From assembly GCF_030815145.1 (NCBI RefSeq), contig NZ_JAUSWJ010000001.1:2976001-3040000 (forward strand): 64,000 nt of DNA, written 5' to 3'. This document shows positions 20,021 through 27,909 of this stretch, in pieces. The stretch comes from Kaistia geumhonensis (GTDB lineage: Bacteria; Pseudomonadota; Alphaproteobacteria; Rhizobiales; Kaistiaceae). Each line of letters begins with the position of its first letter. Positions within the stretch are counted from its first letter, which is position 1. The position numbers and the translations under genes are program-made. The notes below the pieces were generated by a model, which was not told the DNA's origin, ran no database searches, and was given only the letters and a program-made list of their open reading frames with translations.

Positions 20021-20296
20021 ATGCGTAAGTTCGCTATTGCCGCCGCTTCGATCGCCTTCCTCGCCTCGGGCGCAGCCGCGCTCGCCGCCGAGCAGATCGA
20101 AGGCCAGGTCGCCTCGGTCAATCCGGCTGCCGGCACGCTGACCCTGAAGTCGGGCCAGAGCTTCCAGTTCGCCAACGGCACCGTGCTCTACGGCCTCATG
20201 CCGGGCGACGCCGTCGGCGTCACCGCCAACGGTTCGCAGGGCATCGGCGCCTTCAACCCCCATCCGGCGGATCGTGACGGCGCGGATTTCAACTAA
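20021..20296 (+). CDS. Exported DUF1344 protein, copy 1 of 3
   Basis: This 91-residue protein has a signal peptide cut after LAA (near residue 23). A mature part of about 68 residues has the short beta-rich DUF1344 pattern (V-N-P-A-A-G-T-L-T-L-K-S-G-Q-S-F-Q-F-A-N-G). It is predicted to be periplasmic and its function is unknown. It is the first of three tandem paralogues separated by 45-bp spacers. It differs from the others mainly in the signal peptide and the last 25 residues (ADRDGADFN end). Confidence 0.9.
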   Translation: MRKFAIAAASIAFLASGAAALAAEQIEGQVASVNPAAGTLTLKSGQSFQFANGTVLYGLMPGDAVGVTANGSQGIGAFNPHPADRDGADFN

Positions 20297-20341
20297 TCCC
20301 CGCACCCGATCCACAAAAATCAACACATAAGGACATTCATC

Positions 20342-20614
20342 ATGCGTAAGTTCGCCATCGCCGCCGCTTCGGTCGCCTTCCTCGCCACGGGCGCCTCTGC
20401 CTTCGCCGCCGAGCAGTATCAGGGCACCGTCGAGACGGTTAACCCCGCCGCCGGCACGCTGACCCTGAAGTCGGGCCAGAGCTTCCAGTTCGCCAACGGC
20501 ACCGTGCTCTACGGGCTGCTTCCGGGCCAGGAAGTGGGCGTGACCGCCAACGGCACCCAGGGCATCGGCGCTTTCGATCCCCATCCGGCCCAGCGTGACG
20601 GCGACGTCAACTAA
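20342..20614 (+). CDS. Exported DUF1344 protein, copy 2 of 3
   Basis: This 90-residue paralogue of the flanking genes has the same signal peptide (MRKFAIAAAS) and the same core. It ends in DPHPAQRDGDVN, like copy 3. A ribosome-binding AAGGA lies 10 bp before the ATG. The 56-nt DNA core shared with copies 1 and 3 is identical, which implies recent duplication or gene conversion. Confidence 0.9.
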   Translation: MRKFAIAAASVAFLATGASAFAAEQYQGTVETVNPAAGTLTLKSGQSFQFANGTVLYGLLPGQEVGVTANGTQGIGAFDPHPAQRDGDVN

Positions 20615-20659
20615 GTCGCCAGCCTCATTCCGACACACGAGAACTCAAGGATAATCATC

Positions 20660-20932
20660 ATGCGCAAGTTTGCCATCGCTGCGGCTTCGGTCGCCTTCCT
20701 CGCCTCGGGCGCCGCTGCCTTCGCCGCCGAGCAGATCGAGGGTACCGTCGAGACGGTCAATCCGGCTGCCGGCACGCTGACCCTGAAGTCGGGCCAGAGC
20801 TTCCAGTTCGCCAACGGCACCGTCCTTTATGGCCTGCTTCCCGGCCAGGCAGTCGGCGTAACGGCCAACGGCGCGCAGGGCATCGGTGCCTTCGATCCGC
20901 ATCCGGCCCAGCGCGACGGCGACGTCAACTAA
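20660..20932 (+). CDS. Exported DUF1344 protein, copy 3 of 3
   Basis: This 90-residue copy is closest to copy 2 and differs at scattered positions such as EQIEGTVETV against EQYQGTVETV. It is followed after 28 bp by a strong intrinsic terminator, so the three genes very likely form one transcript. The function is unknown. Confidence 0.9.
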   Translation: MRKFAIAAASVAFLASGAAAFAAEQIEGTVETVNPAAGTLTLKSGQSFQFANGTVLYGLLPGQAVGVTANGAQGIGAFDPHPAQRDGDVN

Positions 20933-20960
20933 GAACTGACTCCTCTCCGGTCAGTCCCAA

Positions 20961-20999
20961 AACGGCGCCCGGTCGAAAGACCGGACGCCGTTTCTGTTT
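20961..20999 (+). terminator. Intrinsic terminator after the DUF1344 genes
   Basis: A 14-bp stem with one mismatch (AACGGCGCCCGGTC / GACCGGACGCCGTT) closes on a GAAA tetraloop and is followed by TTTCTGTTT on the plus strand. On the minus strand it is preceded by AAAA-type sequence and reads GCCGTTTT, so it may also end the convergent leuD transcript. Confidence 0.9.
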
Positions 21000-21014
21000 G
21001 TGCCGGCGGTTCCG

Positions 21015-21620
21015 TCAGGCCCAGGGCCGAGCCTCGGAGACCGTCTCCTCGAAACGGGCGATCTGGGGCTGCTTCACCATGGTGAGGCCGATATCATCGA
21101 GCCCGTTCAGGAGCTTTTCCTTGCGCTCGGGATCGATCTCGAAGGTGACGACGCCACCGTCAGGGCCGCGGATCTCCTGCGCCGCCAGATCGACGGTGAG
21201 GCGGGCGTTCTCGCCCCGCTCGGCGTCGTCGAACAGCTTCTCGAGGTCTTCCTTCGAGACGCGGATGGGCAGGATGCCGTTGTTGAAGCAGTTGTTGTAG
21301 AAGATGTCGGCGAAGGACGTCGAGATCACGCAGCGGATGCCGTAGTCGAGCAGCGCCCAGGGGGCATGTTCGCGCGACGAGCCGCAGCCGAAATTGTCGC
21401 CGGCGACGATGATCGACGCATGGCGGTAAGCGGGCTTGTTCAGCACGAAGTCCGGATTCTCGCTGCCGTCATCCTTGTAGCGCATCTCGGCGAACAGGCC
21501 CTTGCCGAGGCCAGTGCGCTTGATCGTCTTCAGATAGTCCTTCGGGATGATCATGTCGGTGTCGATATTGATGAGATGCAGCGGCGCTGCGACACCGGTC
21601 AGCGTGGTGAACTTGTCCAT
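21015..21620 (-). CDS. leuD: 3-isopropylmalate dehydratase small subunit
   Basis: LeuD has 201 residues, the normal length. [27 protein letters not shown] at the N-terminus and [17 protein letters not shown] (around residues 73-89) are diagnostic. It combines with LeuC to isomerise 2-isopropylmalate to 3-isopropylmalate in leucine synthesis. The ATG at 21620 is preferred to an upstream in-frame ATG at 21686 because it fits the family N-terminus. leuC is 1 kb upstream on the same strand, separated by two genes. Confidence 0.97.
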   Translation of the reverse strand: MDKFTTLTGVAAPLHLINIDTDMIIPKDYLKTIKRTGLGKGLFAEMRYKDDGSENPDFVLNKPAYRHASIIVAGDNFGCGSSREHAPWALLDYGIRCVISTSFADIFYNNCFNNGILPIRVSKEDLEKLFDDAERGENARLTVDLAAQEIRGPDGGVVTFEIDPERKEKLLNGLDDIGLTMVKQPQIARFEETVSEARPWA

Positions 21621-21682
21621 CGGCGGTTCCTCGGTCTGTCCTGAGGTGTTCAAAAGGGTGATGCGCCCGTAAGGCGCGTCGG

Positions 21683-22114
21683 TCAATCTGCGGCTTCCTC
21701 GATCGCTTCCATGTCGTCGTCGGAGAGGCCGAAATGATGGCCGATCTCGTGCACGAGCACATGCGTGACGATGGCGCCGAGCGTCTCGTCATGTTCAGCC
21801 CAGTAGTCGAGGATCGGCCGGCGATAGAGCCAGACGCGGTTCGGCAGCGCGCCGGTGCCGGCGATCGCCTCGGCATGGGCGAGGCCGACGCCGTGGAAAA
21901 GGCCGAGCAGGTCGAACTCCGACTCGATGCCGAGATCATCGAGCACTTCCCGGGTCGGAAAATCGTCGACGCGAATCTCCACCGTTCCCACCAGCGTCCG
22001 GAACGCCTCCGGAAGCGAGGCCAGGGCCGCATGGCCGAGCGCGGCGAAATCGTCGAGCGACGGCGCCTTGGCCTCGGCGAGTTCACCATGCTGTGACGGC
22101 TCGGACCCGCTCAT
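21683..22114 (-). CDS. Small zincin-like metallopeptidase (DUF1025 family)
   Basis: This 143-residue protein carries [15 protein letters not shown] (residues 117-131), the HExxH-type zinc site with the third His typical of the DUF1025 metallopeptidase family. [13 protein letters not shown] segment is also conserved. It is probably a cytosolic metalloprotease with unknown substrates. It lies 62 bp upstream of leuD in the same direction. Confidence 0.9.
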   Translation of the reverse strand: MSGSEPSQHGELAEAKAPSLDDFAALGHAALASLPEAFRTLVGTVEIRVDDFPTREVLDDLGIESEFDLLGLFHGVGLAHAEAIAGTGALPNRVWLYRRPILDYWAEHDETLGAIVTHVLVHEIGHHFGLSDDDMEAIEEAAD

Positions 22115-22261
22115 GCCTTCTCTCCGCCCATCTTCGGGCCATCCATCGCGGCCGTTGAACGGCGAATGAACGGGGCGATCAGCGCCGGTTCAGCCGGCTG
22201 ATGCTCCTCTGGCCACCGGCCGATGCTCGTCAGCCTCGACATGCGAAAGGGACGGTCCATC

Positions 22262-22585
22262 ATGTTCAAGCCTGCGCTACTCGCCCTTGGTGTCGCCACG
22301 ACGCTCGCGATGGGTGTTCTGTCGCCGAGCGAAGCGTCGGCACAGCCCTATGGCGGCTGGGGCCCGCCCCCGCCGCCCCCGCCCGGATGGGGCCCTCCGC
22401 CGCCGGCCTGGGGTCCACCCCCGCCACCGCCGCCAGCCTGGGGGCCGCCGCCTCGGGCCTGGTATCCCCCGCCGCCCCGCTGCCGTCCCGTCTATCGCCA
22501 GGTCTGGGTCTACGGACCCTTCGGCGGCGGTTGGGAGTCGGTGAAGGTCGGGACGCGGTGCTATCCCCCGCGGCCCTACTGGTAG
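22262..22585 (+). CDS. Small exported proline/glycine/tryptophan-rich protein
   Basis: This 107-residue protein has a clear signal peptide (cut near ASA-Q, residue 30). Residues 32-75 are a low-complexity Pro-rich run with Trp-Gly-Pro-Pro repeats. The C-terminal 30 residues have two Cys (CRPVYRQVW and RCYPPRPYW). Similar wall- or surface-associated proteins are widespread in Hyphomicrobiales, but none has a clear function. The ATG at 22262 is chosen for the signal peptide. Confidence 0.75.
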   Translation: MFKPALLALGVATTLAMGVLSPSEASAQPYGGWGPPPPPPPGWGPPPPAWGPPPPPPPAWGPPPRAWYPPPPRCRPVYRQVWVYGPFGGGWESVKVGTRCYPPRPYW

Positions 22586-22624
22586 AGGCGAATGCCGGAC
22601 CCGCCTCGCGGGCCCGGCGTTCCA

Positions 22625-24040
22625 TCAATGCCAGTCGCGGATGTCGACGAAGTGGCCGGCGATCGCCGCTGCCGCCGCCATCTGCGGCGAGACGAGATGG
22701 GTCCGGCCCTTGAACCCCTGCCGGCCCTCGAAATTGCGGTTCGAGGTCGAGGCGCAGCGTTCGCCCGGCTTCAGGCGATCCTCGTTCATCGCGAGGCACA
22801 TCGAGCAGCCCGGCTCGCGCCATTCGAAGCCGGCCGCCTTGAAGATGGCGTCGAGGCCCTCGGCTTCGGCCTGCTCCTTGACGAGACCGGAGCCCGGCAC
22901 GACCATCGCGTTGACGCCCTCGCGCACCTTCTTGCCGCCGATCATGGAGGCCGCGGCGCGCAGGTCCTCGATGCGGCCATTGGTGCAGGAGCCGATGAAG
23001 ACGCGGTCGATCGGGATGTCGACCATCCGCGTACCCGGCTTCAGGCCCATATAGTCGAGCGCGCGCCACTTGGAGGTGCGCTTGTTCTCGTCCGGGATCG
23101 CGTCGGGATCGGGCACGACGCCGGTGATGGCGATGACGTCCTCGGGCGAGGAACCCCAGGTGACGATCGGCGGCAGGTTGGCCGCGTCGAGCCGGATCTC
23201 CTTGTCGAACCGCGCACCCTCGTCGGAGACCAGCGTCTCCCAATAGGCGAGCGCCTGGTCCCAGGTGGCGCCGGTCGGCGCCTTCGGACGGCCCTTGATG
23301 TAGTCGAACGTCGTCGCGTCCGGGGCGATCAGGCCGGCGCGGGCGCCGCCCTCGATCGACATGTTGCAGACGGTCATCCGCCCTTCCATGGAGAGGGCGC
23401 GGATCGCCTCGCCGGCATATTCCATGACATGGCCGGTGCCGCCGGCCGTGCCGATCTCGCCGATGATGGCGAGGATGATGTCCTTGGCGGTCACGCCGGC
23501 GGGAGCCTTCCCGTCGACGGTGATGCGCATGTTCTTCGCCTTCTTCTGGATCAGCGTCTGCGTGGCGAGCACATGCTCGACCTCGGAGGTGCCGATGCCA
23601 TGGGCGAGCGCGCCGAAGGCGCCATGCGTCGAGGTGTGGCTGTCGCCGCAGACGATCGTCATGCCGGGCAGCGTGAAGCCCTGCTCGGGGCCGACGATAT
23701 GGACGATGCCCTGCCGATGGTCGCGCTCGGAATAGTATTCGACGCCGAAATCGGCGGCGTTCTCGGCGAGCGTCGCCACCTGCAGCGCCGATTCCGGATT
23801 GGCGATGCCGTGCGAGCGGTCGGTCGTCGGCACGTTGTGATCGACGACGGCGAGCGTCTTCTTCGGCTGGTGAACCTTGCGGCCCGCGATGCGCAGCCCT
23901 TCGAAGGCCTGCGGGCTCGTCACCTCATGAACGAGGTGTCGGTCGATATAGAGGATCGCGGTGCCGTCCGGCGTCTCCTCGACGACGTGGTCGTCCCAGA
24001 TCTTGTCATAGAGGGTGCGGGGCTTTTCGGACGCGGTCAT
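22625..24040 (-). CDS. leuC: 3-isopropylmalate dehydratase large subunit
   Basis: LeuC is a 471-residue aconitase-family enzyme. The [4Fe-4S] ligands are in IGSCTNGR and the paired [15 protein letters not shown] and [30 protein letters not shown] are conserved. With LeuD it converts 2- to 3-isopropylmalate. The start is ATG at 24040. No leucine-rich leader peptide or T-box is seen upstream. Confidence 0.98.
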   Translation of the reverse strand: MTASEKPRTLYDKIWDDHVVEETPDGTAILYIDRHLVHEVTSPQAFEGLRIAGRKVHQPKKTLAVVDHNVPTTDRSHGIANPESALQVATLAENAADFGVEYYSERDHRQGIVHIVGPEQGFTLPGMTIVCGDSHTSTHGAFGALAHGIGTSEVEHVLATQTLIQKKAKNMRITVDGKAPAGVTAKDIILAIIGEIGTAGGTGHVMEYAGEAIRALSMEGRMTVCNMSIEGGARAGLIAPDATTFDYIKGRPKAPTGATWDQALAYWETLVSDEGARFDKEIRLDAANLPPIVTWGSSPEDVIAITGVVPDPDAIPDENKRTSKWRALDYMGLKPGTRMVDIPIDRVFIGSCTNGRIEDLRAAASMIGGKKVREGVNAMVVPGSGLVKEQAEAEGLDAIFKAAGFEWREPGCSMCLAMNEDRLKPGERCASTSNRNFEGRQGFKGRTHLVSPQMAAAAAIAGHFVDIRDWH

Positions 24041-24128
24041 GACGTCATTCCTGGCAGAAGGGATAAGGATGCGGCGCGGGAAGAGGGGCGACGAAGGGCT
24101 GGAGCCGGCCGGGCTCGCGCCCGCCCCG

Positions 24129-24260
24129 TCAAAGTCGGCCGCGGTCCTCGGTCGCCTGGAGACGCGCGAAGAACCGCCAGGGCAGGCGCGCATGATCGTC
24201 CATCGACGCGAAATCCGCGGTCGTCGGGCAATGCTCCATCCTGGGTCGGGCGGCGTTCAT
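24129..24260 (-). CDS. Possible 43-residue small ORF upstream of leuC
   Basis: An ATG at 24260 opens a 43-residue frame (ending [16 protein letters not shown]). It has a natural-looking composition and contains [10 protein letters not shown]. It lies in the 283-bp gap between leuC and the methyltransferase gene, reading toward leuC. It has no run of Leu codons, so it is not a classical attenuator leader. No family is recognised and it could be chance in high-GC DNA. Confidence 0.3.
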   Translation of the reverse strand: MNAARPRMEHCPTTADFASMDDHARLPWRFFARLQATEDRGRL

Positions 24261-24323
24261 AACTGTTCTAGATAGCAGCGGCGGCGGGAGACGACAATCC
24301 TCCGCCGCGCGGGCCGTTTTCGG

Positions 24324-25139
24324 TCATCGCGTCCGCGTCGCCTGCAGCGAGACGGCGAGCGGCATCCTCGGCAGGCCCGGCGGCAGCGCGAACATGCGCC
24401 GGCCGGCCGGGATCATGATCGAGAAATGCTTGTAGGGCAGCAATTCGTGCTCGTGCAGGAAATCGAGCCGCAGGCCGGCCTCGAGCAGCGCGCCGATCAC
24501 GTCCGAGAGCCCGCGCATCCACTCGAAATTATGCGCCGTCGCGAGAGGTGTGTCGTCGCCGGTATAGGTGAAGGGTGCGTCGAAGCGCTGCGGCGTGTCC
24601 TTGGCGGACCGCCAGTCATAGGCCGGCAGCAGCACGCCGTCGCGGTCCTCCATCACGGCGGCGGCGGGATGGGTGTCGGCGAAATAGAAGCGGCCGCCGA
24701 TCTTGAGCGTACCGGCGATCGCCCGGGCCCAGGCGCGGATGTCGTCGAGCCAGGTGATGGTGCCCCAGGTCGTGTAGACGATATCGAAGCCGCCGCCGGT
24801 GAGCTCCGGCGCGTCATAGACCTCGCCCTCGATGAACGTCGCCGCGATGCCGGCGCGGTCGGCGAGCGTGCGGGCGTGGGCGACGGCGCGGGACGAGAAG
24901 TCGATGCCGGTCACCTCGGCGCCGCGGCGGGCGAGGCAGAGCGTGTCGATGCCGATATGACACTGGAAATGGGCGAGCCGCGCGCCGGCGACATCGCCGA
25001 TCTCGGCCTGCTCGATCGGATAGAGCGTATCCTCGCCGGCGAGGAATGCGTCGACGGCATAGAAGCCGGTCCGGTCGGCGGCGTGGATGTCCGCGCGCTC
25101 GTCCCAGTTCTGCCGGTTGCTGAGCTTGAAGGCGTCCAT
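24324..25139 (-). CDS. Class I SAM-dependent methyltransferase
   Basis: The protein has 271 residues. The SAM-binding motif I region is HFQCHIGIDTLCLARRGAEVTGIDFSS (residues 57-83). Motif II (FDIVYTTWGTITWL) and a later GGRFYFADTHP follow the Rossmann methyltransferase order. The substrate is not predictable. It lies just downstream of rplS and its terminator on the same strand. Confidence 0.85.
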   Translation of the reverse strand: MDAFKLSNRQNWDERADIHAADRTGFYAVDAFLAGEDTLYPIEQAEIGDVAGARLAHFQCHIGIDTLCLARRGAEVTGIDFSSRAVAHARTLADRAGIAATFIEGEVYDAPELTGGGFDIVYTTWGTITWLDDIRAWARAIAGTLKIGGRFYFADTHPAAAVMEDRDGVLLPAYDWRSAKDTPQRFDAPFTYTGDDTPLATAHNFEWMRGLSDVIGALLEAGLRLDFLHEHELLPYKHFSIMIPAGRRMFALPPGLPRMPLAVSLQATRTR

Positions 25140-25153
25140 GATTGACCATCCCG

Positions 25154-25184
25154 AAACGAAAAAGGGCGGACCGATGGTCCGCCC
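25154..25184 (-). terminator. Intrinsic terminator of rplS
   Basis: On the minus strand a perfect 9-bp stem GGGCGGACC / GGTCCGCCC with a 3-nt loop is followed by TTTTTCGTTT. It lies 33 bp after the rplS stop, so rplS is ended here and not read through strongly into the methyltransferase. Confidence 0.92.
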
Positions 25185-25216
25185 CGAAACTGCCTGGCCG
25201 CGTGGCGGGCCGAAGG

Positions 25217-25603
25217 TCAGACCTTCGCCTTGTCCTTGCGCGGCTCGGTCTTCTCGACGATGCGGGCCGACTTGCCGCGGCGATCGCGGAGGTAATAGAG
25301 CTTGGCGCGGCGGACCTTGCCGCGGCGCACAACCTCGATCGAATCGATCAGCGGCGAATAGACCGGGAAGACGCGCTCGACGCCTTCGCCATAGGAAATC
25401 TTGCGGACGGTGAAATTCTCGGAAAGGCCGCCGCCGGCGCGGGCGATCACGACGCCCTCATAGGCCTGGACGCGGCTGCGCGTGCCTTCCACCACCTTCA
25501 CATTGACCTTCACGGTATCGCCGGGGGCGAAATCCGGAACGGCGCGAAGCGCGGTGATCTTCTCGATCTGCTCGCGATCGAGCTCGTCGATGATGTTTGC
25601 CAT
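25217..25603 (-). CDS. rplS: 50S ribosomal protein L19
   Basis: L19 has 128 residues: [16 protein letters not shown]..., [16 protein letters not shown] and [12 protein letters not shown] are textbook L19, with the usual alphaproteobacterial basic C-terminus. It sits at the 30S/50S interface. The usual upstream partners rimM and trmD are not next to it here; a DUF985 gene and gloB are upstream instead. Confidence 0.98.
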   Translation of the reverse strand: MANIIDELDREQIEKITALRAVPDFAPGDTVKVNVKVVEGTRSRVQAYEGVVIARAGGGLSENFTVRKISYGEGVERVFPVYSPLIDSIEVVRRGKVRRAKLYYLRDRRGKSARIVEKTEPRKDKAKV

Positions 25604-25763
25604 GGTCTCAACTCCTGCCGATGCGTGACCTTTCCGGCCGCGCGAGCGTTTCGGTGCGCTGTTTTCAGTTGGGTCGCCGCCCTTCGACTATCCCCGGACG
25701 GCTGCGGGCACTTAGCCGATCATGCCGCGAAAGTCCAGCCGAAAGCGCCGAAATGGCCGCCTT

Positions 25764-26204
25764 TCAGCCCGCCGGCGACCAGCCGGGCGAAGCGAGCTCG
25801 AAGCCCTCGAAGCGGAAGCCGGGCGCGACCGTGCAGCCGACCAGCGTCCAGGCACCGAGCGAGACGGCGGACTGCCACCAGCCGCGCGGCACGATGCCCT
25901 GCGGCCGCTCGCCCGCGGCGAGGTCCGGCCCGAGGGTCAGGGTATCTTGCGCCCGGCCGTCTTCGGAGAGCGAAAGCGCCAGCGGCGCCCCGGCATGGTG
26001 GTGCCAGATCTCGACGGCATCCACCTTGTGCCAGTGCGACCGCTCGCCGGCCGCGAGCAGATAGTAGATCGCCGTCGAGGCGGGGCGTCCGTCCAGCAGG
26101 ACCGTGTCGGCGAAGGTCTGGCGGTAATGGCCGCCTTCGGGATGGGGCGCGAGGCCGAGCATCGCGATGACCGCCTCGGCGGAGAGGTTCGCAGACGGCG
26201 TCAT
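25764..26204 (-). CDS. DUF985 cupin protein
   Basis: This 146-residue cupin has an N-terminal LGLAPHPEGGHYRQTF, an IYYLLAAGERSHWHKVDAVEIWHHHAG core with metal-type His, and PRGWWQSAVSLG. DUF985 members have a single cupin barrel and no proven activity. The stop of gloB overlaps its start by 4 bp, so the two are translationally coupled. Confidence 0.88.
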   Translation of the reverse strand: MTPSANLSAEAVIAMLGLAPHPEGGHYRQTFADTVLLDGRPASTAIYYLLAAGERSHWHKVDAVEIWHHHAGAPLALSLSEDGRAQDTLTLGPDLAAGERPQGIVPRGWWQSAVSLGAWTLVGCTVAPGFRFEGFELASPGWSPAG

Positions 26205-26974
26205 CCCTTGAAGACGTCCTTGGCGCGGCGCGTGGCGGCGAAGATCTCGGAAGGCGTGCCGGCCGGGAGGCCGGCCGAGACGGCGAGCGCCGGCGTGCGG
26301 GTGCGGAGATAGGGGTTGGTCTCGAGCTCGATCGCGACCGTGGTCGGCAGCGTCGGCAGCCCGTCGGCCCGAAGCCGGCGGATCTCGTCGCCGCGGGCGA
26401 TCAGCCTGGCATTGTCCGGATCGCGGGTGATCGCGAACCGCCAGTTGGCCTCGGTATACTCATGGCCGCAATAGAGGGCCGTGTCCTCGGGGAGGGCGCC
26501 GACCTTCTCGACGGACTCGAACATCTGCTCGAGCGTTCCTTCCAGAACGCGGCCGCAGCCGAGCGCGAACAGCGTGTCGCCCACGAAGGCCACCTTGTCC
26601 TCGGGCAGATGATAGATGATGTGGCCAAGCGTGTGTCCCGGCGTCGCGATGACGCGGACGGGGTGGCCGGCGAAGTCGAAGCTGTCGCCGTCGCCGACCT
26701 CGATGTCGATGCCGGGGATGCGGTCCGCTTCCTCGCGAGGCCCGGTGATGGTGCAGCCAGTCGCTGCCTTCAGCTCGAGATTGCCGTCCACATGATCGGG
26801 ATGATGATGGGTCGTGAAGATGTCGGTCAGCTTCCAGCCCTGCGCCTTCAGCGCGGCGAGAACGGGCTCCGCCTCCGGGGCGTCGATGGACGCGGTGCGG
26901 CCCGAGGCCTCGTCATGGATCAGCACGCCGTAATTGTCGCTGAGGCAAGGAAACTGCACGATCGAGAGGGCCAT
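26201..26974 (-). CDS. gloB: Hydroxyacylglutathione hydrolase (glyoxalase II)
   Basis: GloB has 257 residues and hydrolyses S-D-lactoylglutathione in methylglyoxal detoxification. The metallo-beta-lactamase motif THHHPDHVDG is at residues 55-64, with GDTLFALGCGR and CGHEYTEANWRFA later. The start at ATG 26974 is preferred over two upstream in-frame ATGs because GGAG precedes it and the length is standard. Confidence 0.95.
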   Translation of the reverse strand: MALSIVQFPCLSDNYGVLIHDEASGRTASIDAPEAEPVLAALKAQGWKLTDIFTTHHHPDHVDGNLELKAATGCTITGPREEADRIPGIDIEVGDGDSFDFAGHPVRVIATPGHTLGHIIYHLPEDKVAFVGDTLFALGCGRVLEGTLEQMFESVEKVGALPEDTALYCGHEYTEANWRFAITRDPDNARLIARGDEIRRLRADGLPTLPTTVAIELETNPYLRTRTPALAVSAGLPAGTPSEIFAATRRAKDVFKG

Positions 26975-27120
26975 GGAACGCTCCGCCATTCGCTTTTCGG
27001 TTCCTTCCCTAACTAGACACTGGCGAGGGTGTTGCAAAGCGCGCATCGGCCACGCCGCGCGCCGGTGGCGCGCCGCGCCGGCTTCGCCTAGATTCGATGC
27101 CCTTGCGAAGGGAGTGCCGC

Positions 27121-27906
27121 GTGGAAGAAGGCCAGACGATCTCGCCCGACATCATCGATCTGCGCAGCTTCTATGGCGAGCGGCTCGGCATGGTGGCGCG
27201 TGGCCTGATCGCGGCCCGCATCGAGGCGCTATGGCCGAATGCGAGCGGCGACCGCGTGCTCGGCATCGGCTATGCGACGCCCTATCTCGGCCATTGCGCG
27301 CGCGGGGCCGAGCGGGTGCTCGCCTTCATGCCGGCCGCTCAGGGCGTCATCAACTGGTCGGCCGATGGCGGCAATGTCGCGGCGCTGGTGCATGAGGACA
27401 TGCTGCCGCTCACCGATGCCTCGATGGACCGGATTCTCGCGATCCACTGCCTCGAGACGACGGCGAATGTGCGCGATCTGCTGCGCGAGCTCTGGCGCGT
27501 GCTGGCGCCGGGCGGCAGGCTGATCATCGCGGTGCCGAACCGGCGCGGCATCTGGGCGCGCGTCGAGCGCACGCCGTTCGGCTATGGCCGGCCTTTCTCG
27601 CGCGGGCAGATCGCCAGCCTCCTGCGCGAGACGCAGTTCAGCGAGGTCGCCTGGTCGGGCGCGCTGTTCGCGCCGCCCTCCTCGCGCCGGCTGTTCCTCG
27701 GCTCGGGCCGTGGCTGGGACCGGCTCGGGCGCCTGCTCTGGCCGGCCTTTCCCGGCGTGCTGATCGTCGAGGCGGTGAAGCTGGTCTATCAGGGCGTTCC
27801 CGCCCGCCGCACCGGTCGCCGCATGCCGGTGCTCTCCCCGGCGCTGCTGCCGGCCGGCAGCCGGCGGGAGAGCCTCGAAGCGCGGGCGGCCGATCCGTCG
27901 GGCTGA
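27121..27906 (+). CDS. Class I SAM-dependent methyltransferase-like protein
   Basis: The protein has 261 residues from the GTG at 27121, preceded by AAGGGAG; an ATG at 27097 would add 8. VLGIGYATPYLG is a variant motif I. HEDMLPLTDASMDRILAIHCLE and LWRVLAPGGRLIIAVPNRRG fit the Methyltransf_11 pattern. The substrate is unknown. It is divergent from gloB. Confidence 0.82.
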   Translation: MEEGQTISPDIIDLRSFYGERLGMVARGLIAARIEALWPNASGDRVLGIGYATPYLGHCARGAERVLAFMPAAQGVINWSADGGNVAALVHEDMLPLTDASMDRILAIHCLETTANVRDLLRELWRVLAPGGRLIIAVPNRRGIWARVERTPFGYGRPFSRGQIASLLRETQFSEVAWSGALFAPPSSRRLFLGSGRGWDRLGRLLWPAFPGVLIVEAVKLVYQGVPARRTGRRMPVLSPALLPAGSRRESLEARAADPSG

Positions 27907-27909
27907 CGC

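Noticed and set aside
20021-20932. Three regularly spaced near-identical blocks as a CRISPR-like array
   Set aside because: Each block is a complete gene with signal peptide and the spacing is about 320 bp; simple gene triplication explains it.
22115-22245. Short minus-strand frame overlapping the metallopeptidase start by 4 bp
   Set aside because: The ATGA overlap is suggestive, but the frame has no family match, overlaps the divergent promoter and gives a 43-residue product of unconvincing composition.
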